This document shows positions 17,605-24,620 of a stretch of DNA of 64,000 nt, piece after piece (position 1 is the first letter of the stretch; each line of letters opens with the position of its first letter). The DNA lies in the NCBI RefSeq assembly GCF_023149135.1, contig NZ_JAIWJX010000002.1, positions 620,001 through 684,000 on the forward strand, written 5' to 3'. The position numbers were made by a program, and so were the translations under genes. Below the pieces are notes generated by a model. It saw only the letters and a program-made list of their open reading frames with translations. It had not been told where the DNA came from and did not search any database. The stretch is from Fictibacillus marinisediminis. GTDB lineage: Bacteria > Bacillota > Bacilli > Bacillales > Fictibacillaceae.

Positions 17605-19287
17605 ATGAAAAAGACATGGTGGAAAGATAGTACGGTCTATCAAATTTACCCTAGAAGTTTTAATGATTCAAATGGCGACGGGATTGGAGACATCAACGGA
17701 ATTATTGAAAAGCTGGATTATTTAAAGGATCTTGGCATCGATGTAATCTGGCTGTCGCCAGTCTATAAAAGCCCGAACGATGATAATGGCTATGATATCA
17801 GTGATTACAAAAAGATTATGGATGAATTTGGTACGATGGAGGATTGGGAGCGGCTGCTCGATGAAATGCATCAACGCGGCCTCAAGCTCATCATGGATCT
17901 TGTCGTCAATCATTCTTCCGACGAACATCCGTGGTTCCAGGAATCCCGAAAGTCAAAAGACAACCCTTACCGCGACTACTTTATCTGGCGTCCCGGCAAA
18001 GATGGTGCTGAACCGAACAACTGGGAATCATGTTTCAGCGGCTCGGCCTGGCAGTATGATGAAGCGACAGGAGAGTACTACCTGCACCTTTTCAGTAAGA
18101 AGCAGCCTGATCTCAACTGGGAGAATCCAAAACTGCGTGAAGAAGTATATGACATGATGAAGTTCTGGCTCGACAAAGGGATCGATGGCTTCCGCATGGA
18201 TGTGATCAACTTCATTTCTAAAGTGCCAGGTCTTCCTGAAGCACATAATCCAAGCGGTAAAACATACGCCTGGGGCGGTGACTATTTTATGAACGGACCG
18301 CGCATCCATGAATATATGCAGGAAATGAACAAAGAGGTGCTTTCCCATTATGACGTAATGACCGTAGGCGAGATGCCGGGCGTTGATACAGAAGAAGCAG
18401 CGCTCTATACCGCAGACGAGCGGGACGAGCTGAATATGGTGTTCCAGTTCGAGCATGTGGACCTTGATGCAGGCCCGGGTGGAAAGTGGGACTTGAAGCC
18501 TCTTGAACTGAAAGACTTAAAAGCTACGTTTACGAAATGGCAAAAAGGACTCGAAGGAAAGGGCTGGAACAGTTTATACCTGAATAACCATGACCAGCCG
18601 CGCATGGTTTCCCGTTTCGGCAACGACAAAGAATACCGTGTAGAATCGGCAAAAATGCTTGCGACTTTCCTTCATATGATGCAGGGAACGCCTTATGTGT
18701 ATCAAGGGGAAGAGATCGGTATGACCAACGTTCAATTTGAGACGATAGAGGAGTACCAGGACATTGAAACACTCAATATGTACCATGAAAAAGTGATAGA
18801 TGGCGGTGAGGACCCAGGCCAGGTCATGGAATCCATCTATGTTAAAGGACGAGACAATGCCCGTACGCCCATCCAATGGGATGACAGTGAAAATGCAGGT
18901 TTCACGGAAGGAACACCTTGGCTTAAGGTGAATCCGAACTACAAAGAGATCAACGCGAAGCAAGCGGTAGAAGATCCTGTTTCTGTCTACCACTACTATA
19001 AGAAGCTGATCCAGCTGCGCAAAGAAAACGAGATTATCGTTTATGGCAGCTATGACCTCATCTTAGAGGATCATCCTCAAATCTATGCGTATACGAGAAC
19101 ACTTGGTGATGAGAAGCTAGTAGTGATCCTGAACTTCTCTGGAGACCGCCCGGTGTTTGAGATGCCGGAGCATGTGGCGTATGAAGCACATGAACTTTTG
19201 ATCAACAACTATGAGGTCGATGATCAAGAGCAGATTCAGTCCATTGAGTTGAAACCATATGAAGCCCGCGTCTACCGATTGAAGTAA
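17605..19287 (+). CDS. GH13 alpha-glucosidase (oligo-1,6-glucosidase / MalL type)
   Basis: A 560-residue cytoplasmic glycoside hydrolase that would cleave glucose from imported isomaltose- or maltose-type oligosaccharides. GH13 regions are in order: region I DLVVNHSSDEH, nucleophile region GFRMDVIN (Asp about residue 199), acid region VGEMPG (Glu about 256), and NNHDQPR near 328. The Val after the nucleophile region is characteristic of alpha-1,6-active enzymes (MDVIN). ATG 17605 is preceded by ATGGAGTGGG; GTG 17593 is a weaker alternative. It is the last gene of the sugar operon. Confidence 0.93.
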   Translation: MKKTWWKDSTVYQIYPRSFNDSNGDGIGDINGIIEKLDYLKDLGIDVIWLSPVYKSPNDDNGYDISDYKKIMDEFGTMEDWERLLDEMHQRGLKLIMDLVVNHSSDEHPWFQESRKSKDNPYRDYFIWRPGKDGAEPNNWESCFSGSAWQYDEATGEYYLHLFSKKQPDLNWENPKLREEVYDMMKFWLDKGIDGFRMDVINFISKVPGLPEAHNPSGKTYAWGGDYFMNGPRIHEYMQEMNKEVLSHYDVMTVGEMPGVDTEEAALYTADERDELNMVFQFEHVDLDAGPGGKWDLKPLELKDLKATFTKWQKGLEGKGWNSLYLNNHDQPRMVSRFGNDKEYRVESAKMLATFLHMMQGTPYVYQGEEIGMTNVQFETIEEYQDIETLNMYHEKVIDGGEDPGQVMESIYVKGRDNARTPIQWDDSENAGFTEGTPWLKVNPNYKEINAKQAVEDPVSVYHYYKKLIQLRKENEIIVYGSYDLILEDHPQIYAYTRTLGDEKLVVILNFSGDRPVFEMPEHVAYEAHELLINNYEVDDQEQIQSIELKPYEARVYRLK

Positions 19288-19295
19288 TGGTAGGG

Positions 19296-19344
19296 AGCTG
19301 ACTCTTGCACGCCGTTTATCCGGCTGGCGGGTCAGCTTTTTTTT
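19296..19344 (+). terminator. Terminator of the sugar operon
   Basis: Outer stem AGCTGAC / GTCAGCT enclosing a smaller GCCG/CGGC hairpin, followed by T8. Confidence 0.8.
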
Positions 19345-19389
19345 GTAGTTGAGGTGGATCGGGTGATACCGTTTAGTTTACATAATATC

Positions 19390-19490
19390 CGTTTGGCGGG
19401 TAAAGCTGTAATTTCGGCGGGTATTTTATGATTTTGGACAGTATTTTCTTCATTTCGGCTTGTAAATTCTTCATTTCCGCTTGTAAATGA
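19390..19490. repeat. Array B of ~21-nt degenerate repeats
   Basis: Five units with core TTTCGGCkkGTAAAT, cores near 19392, 19412, 19433, 19453 and 19474 (spacing 20-21 nt). It occupies the convergent gap between the alpha-glucosidase terminator and the peroxiredoxin. I see no gene in 19345-19669 otherwise; the minus-strand open frame there merely translates the repeat. Confidence 0.68.
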
Positions 19491-19669
19491 AAATCCAGCG
19501 GCTGTTCCTTACCATTGGACAGGCTATTTAGCAAAAAAAAGCTCCGATTTCCCAAACAACAGCGTTTTTACAAGAAAAACAGAGGGAAATCAGAGCGGAA
19601 AAGACTAATTACTTCCTTTTTAACTAATCAGACGCTAGTCGGGTCTTAACGGACCCTTCAGCATTTCTG

Positions 19670-20311
19670 TCAAAACCTTCCAATATCTTCGGTGTTCATG
19701 GTGAGGCCGGGCATGCCTGGAACCCAGTTTGCCGGGATGCTTGTTTTGGAGTTTTCACCGTATTGGAGGGCTTGAATTAGCCGCAGAATTTCGTATGCAT
19801 TCCGGCCGACATCGGAAGGATAGATGAGTTTGCTGGCAATAAAGCCGTCGGGGCCGACGATGATTGTAGCCCGGACGGAAGCACCGCTTTGGACATCCAG
19901 CACTCTGTAGGCGCGGCTGATGAGATGGTTCCGGTCGCTGACGAGCGGATATTGTACTTTACCAGCGAGAGGAGAAACTTCTTTAAATACTTTATGAGAA
20001 AACACGCTGTCTGTACTGATGCCGAGCACTTCGGTTTTCAACTTCTTGAACTCACCGTATAAAGCGGCGACCGCCGCTAGTTCTGTTGGTCAGACGAAGG
20101 TGAAGTCACTGCCGTAAAAGAATAAAATGACCCACTTGCCGCGGTAATCCTCCAGGCGAACATCCTTGATCTCGCCGTCTTGAATAGAAGGTGCAGTAAA
20201 CACGGGAGCGATATCGCCAAGCCCCGCGCAATAAGGCTGAGGGCTGCACGTGTTGAATTGTTCCACGGATGGTTTTGGATAAGGCTGATTCCCATCATAC
20301 GGCATGCTCAT
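19670..20311 (-). CDS. Peroxiredoxin (AhpC/TSA family) with in-frame UGA at the peroxidatic cysteine; candidate selenoprotein
   Basis: A 213-residue Prx1/AhpC-type peroxiredoxin, reducing peroxides with thiols. ATG 20311 follows AAAGGAGGG. The frame is intact except for UGA at 20090-20092, codon 74, exactly where the family's DFTFVCPTEL motif has its catalytic cysteine (here DFTFV-UGA-PTEL). Conserved sequence continues in frame on both sides (FFYGSDFTFV; GISTDSVFSH; the late PANWVPGMPG). Starting 11 nt after UGA is the stem AGCGGC/GCCGCU with loop GGUC, resembling a bacterial SECIS. The C-terminal resolving cysteine is replaced (SIPANW), while two cysteines sit in the N-terminal extension (NTCSPQPYC). 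Read as Sec, it is a functional selenoperoxiredoxin; otherwise a nonsense mutant. No sel genes are in the window. Confidence 0.85.
20063..20078 (-). promoter_or_regulatory. Candidate bacterial SECIS hairpin
   Basis: On the minus strand, six perfect base pairs (AGCGGC with GCCGCU) enclose the loop GGUC; the loop starts 17 nt after the in-frame UGA. In the E. coli fdhF SECIS the apical loop is also GGUC, about 18 nt after UGA. Repeated Ala codons could produce the stem by chance. Confidence 0.55.
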
Positions 20312-20465
20312 TCCAATCCCTCCTTTCCGTATAGGTGTATGCTGTGTCTATCTATCGTATGAAGGGAAGGAGGAGAAGTGATTTATATCATGGGTATGTA
20401 AAATAGAAAGAAAAAAGGTGAAATTAGGATTATCTAACATTCCGAAAATAAAGCGGGGAATCAGT

Positions 20466-20555
20466 ATGATGAATTTTAAGCAAGATCGGAATACCGCATT
20501 CCCGGACAAACGCGCCTGCAAACCGGGAGCCCTGTTATGGAATCAGGACAAATAG
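20466..20555 (+). CDS. Possible 29-residue small ORF
   Basis: A short frame beginning MMNFKQDRN and containing one cysteine, preceded by GCGGGGAA. It sits between divergent and convergent neighbours and ends just before a strong hairpin. There is no homology I recognise; coding is uncertain. Confidence 0.25.
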   Translation: MMNFKQDRNTAFPDKRACKPGALLWNQDK

Positions 20556-20577
20556 TTTGGCAGACTACGATGTAAAA

Positions 20578-20613
20578 AAGCAACCGGAGCGGTCTCCGGT
20601 TGCTTTTTTTATC
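20578..20613 (-). terminator. Bidirectional terminator after the coat-like gene
   Basis: Ten-bp stem GCAACCGGAG / CTCCGGTTGC flanked by T7 on the plus side and T6 on the minus side. Confidence 0.88.
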
Positions 20614-20875
20614 TGCCTCCACAGCCGCATCCTCCGCCGCCTTGAGGCGGTTTTGTGTACTGCTGAGGGTATGCAGGATTCTGTATAGGGTAGCCTCCGT
20701 AAACACCTTGGCCATAGCCCGGGGCCATACCAGGATAACCTGCTACCGGATATCCGCCCGGGCCGTAAGCTTGGCCAGGATAACCGGGATAGCCTGGCTG
20801 TCCATAGCCCATTCCAGGCTGCATGCCGTACTGCTGCGGATACTGTCCGTACCCGTAAGGATTCATCTGACGCAT
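20609..20875 (-). CDS. Gly/Tyr/Pro-rich coat-like protein
   Basis: An 88-residue low-complexity protein made of GYGQYPQQYG- and GYPG-like repeats ending in GGGGCGCGGR. Such Gly-Tyr-Pro composition with a terminal Gly/Cys cluster is typical of Bacillaceae spore coat or exosporium-type structural proteins. ATG 20875 (MRQMNPYGYG) is preferred over upstream non-ATG starts; the RBS is weak. Coding is supported by composition, frame and a terminator at its end. Function inferred only. Confidence 0.65.
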   Translation of the reverse strand: MRQMNPYGYGQYPQQYGMQPGMGYGQPGYPGYPGQAYGPGGYPVAGYPGMAPGYGQGVYGGYPIQNPAYPQQYTKPPQGGGGCGCGGR

Positions 20876-21039
20876 GAAATCGTTCCAATCTATTTTATAT
20901 TTTATTTCTGTAGTTATAGCATATGCAGGGCTGACGAGAGTGTACAAGATATACAACCTAGTAAAAAGTAATTAATTTTATGTACGGATGAGTAAGCCTG
21001 GAATAATAAAAGCCGGCTGGTTTGTGAAGGAGCCCGAAT

Positions 21040-21145
21040 TTTTAGTTAGGCTCATTTATTTCGAGTTTGGCTCAATTCCTGATCAGTTTGGCTCAATTAT
21101 CTCTGTCTTTCGCTCAATTATGTCTTCCTGCCGCTCTTTTATGAA
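21040..21145. repeat. Array C of 21-nt degenerate repeats
   Basis: Five units with core GTTTGGCTCAATT; cores GGCTCA or CGCTCA start at 21049, 21069, 21090, 21111 and 21132 (spacings 20, 21, 21, 21). The 20876-21259 gap holds this array and the terminator of the following small heat-shock gene and no convincing gene. Confidence 0.7.
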
Positions 21146-21185
21146 AAAAAGAACTCTCCCGGATCTCCTTCCACTGTAAAAAAAC

Positions 21186-21232
21186 CTAAAAAACAGAGAG
21201 GCACAAGCACAAGCTCGCGGATTCCCTCTGCT
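21186..21232 (-). terminator. Probable terminator of the small heat-shock gene
   Basis: On the minus strand CAGAGGG pairs with CCTCTCTG around a large loop, followed by T6. Confidence 0.5.
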
Positions 21233-21259
21233 TTTCAGATGGCGGTTCAATCACAAGGG

Positions 21260-21721
21260 TTATCCTTCAATTTCAGGCTGAATATCAATATAGTGGGCTG
21301 AAGGCTTTCTTTTTTTAACACGTATTTTTAAGACACCGTTCCCATACGTGGCTCGCACGTCTTCCTGTTTTACAGCAAAAGGAAGCGGGACAAGTCGCTC
21401 GACTCGTTTATTCGCCTGTTTGTATTGAGTGATATTGTTTTTATCATCGGCAAAGCGATTGGATTCAGAAGCAAATGCAATAATTTTAAGTGCTCGTTCC
21501 AGCACCTCGATCTGAATTTGGCTTTGATCATAGTTTTCGAGGTTGGCGTAGGCAATAAACTCATTTTTGGTCTCCTGAATCTCTAATGGAAACGATAAAT
21601 GGTCGACCATTGTCTGGTAATGCTCAAAGCTTTTATCAATGAATTGTTCTAAAGATTTTACCCACGTTCCCAATGACTTTTCATTAAAGAATGGCATGAT
21701 GGGTCCGCCATTTTCAGGCAT
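21260..21721 (-). CDS. Hsp20/alpha-crystallin family protein
   Basis: A 153-residue small heat-shock protein. The alpha-crystallin core spans about residues 45-140, ending in the family motif ATYGNGVLKIRVKK (the A-x-x-x-n-G-v-L box). ATG follows AAGGAGGGG. It is adjacent to and codirectional with the GerPF-like gene, and a second Hsp20 gene lies at the far end of the gerP cluster, so both may be coat-associated chaperones like CotM/CotP of B. subtilis. Confidence 0.85.
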   Translation of the reverse strand: MPENGGPIMPFFNEKSLGTWVKSLEQFIDKSFEHYQTMVDHLSFPLEIQETKNEFIAYANLENYDQSQIQIEVLERALKIIAFASESNRFADDKNNITQYKQANKRVERLVPLPFAVKQEDVRATYGNGVLKIRVKKRKPSAHYIDIQPEIEG

Positions 21722-21746
21722 GATTTACCCCTCCTTATTCAGTAAA

Positions 21747-21971
21747 TTAGGCGTTGCCGGCAACGTTCGAATCAACAGCATCTGTATCTAATGTGTTGGT
21801 CGAACTGATAAATGTAACGGTTTGCAGGAAATTGCCTGTATTTCCGCCTCCAGAGCCGCTATACCCTTTGCTTGTGCTTTTAGGGTTAATGACAAGGGTG
21901 TCACCAAAGTTAACTACTCCATCGGCTTGCACAGAGGAAATGGTTACAGGCCCCACGATCAGTGATGGCAA
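21747..21971 (-). CDS. GerPF/GerPA-family spore germination protein
   Basis: A 74-residue protein with the family pattern MPSLIVGPVTISSV, then VNFGDTLVINPKSTSK, YSGSGGGNTG, and a C-terminal DTDAVDSNVAGNA. GerP proteins help germinants reach receptors through the spore coat. Unlike B. subtilis, where gerPF is last in one operon, this gene is divergent from the rest. A perfect sigma-K-type promoter lies upstream. Whether it is gerPF proper or a GerPA-like copy is not decidable by eye. Confidence 0.85.
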   Translation of the reverse strand: MPSLIVGPVTISSVQADGVVNFGDTLVINPKSTSKGYSGSGGGNTGNFLQTVTFISSTNTLDTDAVDSNVAGNA

Positions 21972-22023
21972 GAGAACGAACCTCCCTTTTAGAAGTACCG
22001 TATAGATTGCATGCTGCTCTTAT

Positions 22024-22052
22024 TAATGTATGTGCAAATTCTTCAAAGGGTG
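22024..22052 (-). promoter_or_regulatory. Sigma-K-type promoter of the GerPF-like gene
   Basis: On the minus strand CACC, 16-nt spacer, CATACATTA: an exact match to mACm-N16-CATAnnnTA. Confidence 0.72.
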
Positions 22053-22068
22053 AGCAGATAAGAGGGTG

Positions 22069-22096
22069 AACACCTAGGAAAAAGTGACATATGATA
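22069..22096 (+). promoter_or_regulatory. Sigma-K-type promoter of the gerPA operon
   Basis: AACA, 15-nt spacer, CATATGATA; the -10 fits the sigma-K consensus exactly, with the spacer one base short. It is divergent from the GerPF-like promoter. Confidence 0.62.
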
Positions 22097-22127
22097 TGAG
22101 GAGACTGTTGGCAGGGGGTGGTTTGAA

Positions 22128-22349
22128 TTGCCTGGAATCGTAGGGAGTATTAATATTGCCTCAGTTTCGAGCAGCTCCATTGTCCATATCGGGGATGTTC
22201 AGGCCATCAATCCTATCAGCAATGCGAAGACCTTTGCAGGCGCTGGGTCGTTTAACACGGGCGAGAACATAAGGACGAACACGGGCTACAACCTCACGAA
22301 TACGTACGATATGGATCAGTTCGATAATACGAATATTGCAAATAACTAG
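22128..22349 (+). CDS. gerPA: Spore germination protein GerPA
   Basis: A 73-residue GerPA-type protein: MPGIVGSINIASV, SSIVHIGDVQAINP, a glycine-rich AGAGSFNTGEN turn and a terminal YDMDQFDNTNIANN. It begins at TTG behind AGGGGGTGG. It is first in a plus-strand cluster gerPA-C-D-E-B under a sigma-K-type promoter, acting in the coat of the developing spore to keep it permeable to germinants. Confidence 0.88.
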   Translation: MPGIVGSINIASVSSSSIVHIGDVQAINPISNAKTFAGAGSFNTGENIRTNTGYNLTNTYDMDQFDNTNIANN

Positions 22350-22414
22350 AAGTGTTGATTTTAAAAGCAAATTTAAAGCAGATCCGGCATAAAACTAAGT
22401 AAGGAGATGATGTT

Positions 22415-23053
22415 ATGTCGGATAGCTATAATCAATACTATTATATCCAGCAGATGCAGGGGCAGCTTCAATGCCTGCAAGATAAAGTTTGTGAACTGGA
22501 AAAGCAGATTGAAGAATTGACCAAGGATATGAAGAAAGTAAAAGACCAGCCGACCACACAAATCCAATATTCTTTTGATCAGCTGAAAATTGAGAGGCTT
22601 GACGGAACGCTGAACATTGGGCTGAGCTCTGAAAGTGACGGCAAAAACATGGTGGATGATTTTTCAGTGGGTGGAGAATCCATCGCAGTTGGCGGCAGCA
22701 AACCACCCTCGGACGCCCTGAGTTCAAGTCGGGAATACACAGAAATCTTGGCAAACCTTGAAGAATACATGAACATTGAGGCACCGGAAGACATAACCAA
22801 AATAGAAGAGGAACAAGAACATAAACTGGATGAATCTTATCGTGAACTGATTTTGAATGATATACGGACACAGCTTCCGGGAAGGCTGGAGCATTACCTT
22901 CAAAAATATTCTCCGCAAAACCAAGAGGGCATATTGCTCGTTGAGAATAAAGTCAAAGGTGATGTTTACAAAGGAATCGAGCATTTCATCATAAGCTTAA
23001 AGAACAATAACATCGGAGGCGAGAATCATGAGATTTCAAGTGATCAATCATGA
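22415..23053 (+). CDS. gerPC: Spore germination protein GerPC
   Basis: A 212-residue protein. Residues about 10-45 form a coiled coil (QMQGQLQCLQDKVCELEKQ), as in GerPC, followed by the conserved QYSFDQLKIERLDGTLNIGL strand region and a helical C-terminal domain (residues ~120-205). ATG follows AAGGAGATG. Its end overlaps the start of gerPD by 26 nt. It directly follows gerPA because gerPB has moved to the end of this cluster. Confidence 0.92.
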   Translation: MSDSYNQYYYIQQMQGQLQCLQDKVCELEKQIEELTKDMKKVKDQPTTQIQYSFDQLKIERLDGTLNIGLSSESDGKNMVDDFSVGGESIAVGGSKPPSDALSSSREYTEILANLEEYMNIEAPEDITKIEEEQEHKLDESYRELILNDIRTQLPGRLEHYLQKYSPQNQEGILLVENKVKGDVYKGIEHFIISLKNNNIGGENHEISSDQS

Positions 23054-23204
23054 GCTGACTGTTGATTATCTCAGAATGGTTGGGGTGAGCAGCTCTTCAC
23101 TCGTATTGGTTGGGGACGCGGGACATATCATGCTGGCTTCCATGTTTGATACTCCTCCGGAATCAATCGTGGTCGGAACTTCTCTCGTTCCATTAGGAAT
23201 CTAG
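23028..23204 (+). CDS. gerPD: Spore germination protein GerPD
   Basis: A 58-residue protein beginning MRFQVINHELTVDYLRMVG and continuing SSSSLVLVGDAGHI, the typical GerPD pattern. ATG follows CGGAGGCG inside the end of gerPC. One base separates its stop from gerPE. Small, hydrophobic and presumably in the coat layers. Confidence 0.9.
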   Translation: MRFQVINHELTVDYLRMVGVSSSSLVLVGDAGHIMLASMFDTPPESIVVGTSLVPLGI

Positions 23205-23205
23205 T

Positions 23206-23670
23206 ATGATCCCGAGGACATCAGAAGTCAAACATATCAATATCCGTTCGATTTTGTTTTCATCCATCGTAAATATTGGGGATACAGACCAGTTTGCTGC
23301 CTTTTCACAGGCACTGGCCATTCAGAAATATGAACCGACTTACGATTCGGCGTTAAGCGGAATCATCAATTTTCCAAACTACCAGGCGTTTACTATACCG
23401 CGTCCAAGGGTTACGCCGCCGAAAGAAGTCACTATGGAATCATATAATGATCCTGCTTATATCCGAGTAGGGGTTATTGATATTTTGGGTATATCAGCAG
23501 CCGCAATGCTTCATGTTGGCGGTATTCAAAACATCGACCTCGAGTCAAGGGTTAAGCATATAAGGGATTATCGAACCAATCCTGACCCGAAAAACCTGGA
23601 GCTCGTTACTTTATCACCGGTTTCAAGATATCGGCAACTCCAAGTGGAAGTGAGGGAGGAATCACCTTGA
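23206..23670 (+). CDS. gerPE: Spore germination protein GerPE
   Basis: A 154-residue protein with a duplicated GerP-like strand: RSILFSSIVNIGD near residue 17 and VIDILGISAAAMLHVGG near residue 90. This matches GerPE, whose position after gerPD is kept as in B. subtilis. ATG 23206; the stop overlaps the TTG start of gerPB. Confidence 0.9.
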   Translation: MIPRTSEVKHINIRSILFSSIVNIGDTDQFAAFSQALAIQKYEPTYDSALSGIINFPNYQAFTIPRPRVTPPKEVTMESYNDPAYIRVGVIDILGISAAAMLHVGGIQNIDLESRVKHIRDYRTNPDPKNLELVTLSPVSRYRQLQVEVREESP

Positions 23671-23861
23671 ATCTGTTTGTTAACCAGACGATAACCATCT
23701 ACCAGTTAAAGGTACAGGGGATTCAGAATTCATCTGTCTTGCAGATCGGCAGTGCGGGCATGATCCGGCCTGTTTCCAACTTGTACAATACAGGAGGCTT
23801 CACCGGGGAAGCCCCTCCGCTTGCTGCGGCCCCTACTGTCGAACTCCCTGCACCTTCCTAA
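23667..23861 (+). CDS. gerPB: Spore germination protein GerPB
   Basis: A 64-residue protein with the GerPB pattern: NLFVNQTITIYQLKV, NSSVLQIGSAGMI and SNLYNTGGF, then a Pro/Ala-rich tail. TTG 23667 overlaps the gerPE stop (TTGA) and has GAGGGAGGA upstream. In B. subtilis gerPB is second in the operon; here it is last, a rearrangement of the cluster. Confidence 0.88.
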   Translation: MNLFVNQTITIYQLKVQGIQNSSVLQIGSAGMIRPVSNLYNTGGFTGEAPPLAAAPTVELPAPS

Positions 23862-23898
23862 AGCCCTGCACTAATAAACAAAGAAAGGAGGAATTCGA

Positions 23899-24366
23899 TT
23901 GGACTCATGGAAACAGATGATGGAGTGGAAGAAATTTGCTGATCAGTACCTTGGCCAAAATTTCTTTTCTCCTTACCAGCAGCAGGAAGATACACAGAGG
24001 CAGCAGCAGTCCCAGCCTCAAGAAGAGCGGGGATTTCCGGCTGTTAATATTTATGAATCTGAGAACGAGCTTTTATGCATTGCTGCCATTCCAGGCCTTG
24101 AGAAAGCGGAAGATGTGGATGTGTATGTGGATGACAGGTGCGTTCATCTAAAAGGAAAAACCAACTTGATCGGCGGAAAATATAGAATAGCCAAGGAGGA
24201 GTTCGGTTCAGGAGCCTTTAGCAGAGAAGTGGAACTGCCGTATCGGGTCCGCAGTGACACCATTCATGCGACGTATAAGAAAGGATTCTTGTACATTAAG
24301 CTTTATCGGCTGCCCGCCGATCGTCAAAAACCAAAAAAAGTAGACATCCGAAGATTTGATGATTGA
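23899..24366 (+). CDS. Hsp20/alpha-crystallin family protein (CotM/CotP-like)
   Basis: A 155-residue small heat-shock protein with a Gln-rich N-terminal stretch (residues 28-45) and an alpha-crystallin domain, about residues 48-150, ending in ATYKKGFLYIKL. TTG start behind AAAGGAGGAATT. It lies 37 nt after gerPB with no terminator between, so it is probably part of the sigma-K gerP transcript. The mirror-image Hsp20 gene at 21.3 kb flanks the other side of the cluster. Confidence 0.85.
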   Translation: MDSWKQMMEWKKFADQYLGQNFFSPYQQQEDTQRQQQSQPQEERGFPAVNIYESENELLCIAAIPGLEKAEDVDVYVDDRCVHLKGKTNLIGGKYRIAKEEFGSGAFSREVELPYRVRSDTIHATYKKGFLYIKLYRLPADRQKPKKVDIRRFDD

Positions 24367-24370
24367 CTGA

Positions 24371-24399
24371 TTGACATTTATGGAAAATTCAACTAAACT
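24371..24399 (+). promoter_or_regulatory. Sigma-A promoter of the ABC-F gene
   Basis: TTGACA, 17-nt spacer, TAAACT. The start would give a leader of about 215 nt before the coding region, long enough for the hairpins described next. Confidence 0.75.
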
Positions 24400-24405
24400 G
24401 ATGGA

Positions 24406-24620
24406 GATAAAACTAGAAAGGAACAGGTGTATCGTCCAATGCGTAACTAACTCCTATTTTAATTGAACTTTATATTCATTTTTGAATCTAAACTTCGGAT
24501 AGGATTAGTTTGCCCATTTTTCATACCTGTTTTTTTTACGTGATTCCCGGTTTTACGGGACAGGTATCGTTATTTATGTGCGAATTTTTTCCTCTCTGAT
24601 CTAAACAGGGAGGTTTTTTT
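24406..24620 (+). promoter_or_regulatory. Structured attenuator leader with three-codon uORF
   Basis: ATGCGTAACTAA (24439-24450; Met-Arg-Asn) follows AGGTG. Its stop overlaps a long stem (24445-24457 with 24499-24510). ACAGGTGTAT (24423) can pair with ATACCTGT (24523), giving a hairpin followed by T8; ATACCTGT can instead pair with ACAGGTAT (24560). This suggests ribosome-stalling attenuation of antibiotic-inducible type, as known for vmlR and similar ABC-F genes. Confidence 0.7.
24591..24620 (+). terminator. Second intrinsic terminator, abutting the ABC-F start codon
   Basis: CCTCTCTG pairs with CAGGGAGG (8 bp) followed by T7 and then directly the ATG. The Shine-Dalgarno GGGAGG is the 3' arm, so the hairpin would block both transcription and translation. 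Confidence 0.75.

Noticed and set aside
19373..19555. Minus-strand frame with LQAEMK heptads
   Set aside because: Generated by array B's 21-nt period; no RBS, and its start lies inside flanking non-coding DNA.
20988..21179. 63-codon plus-strand frame
   Set aside because: Translation of array C with no RBS.
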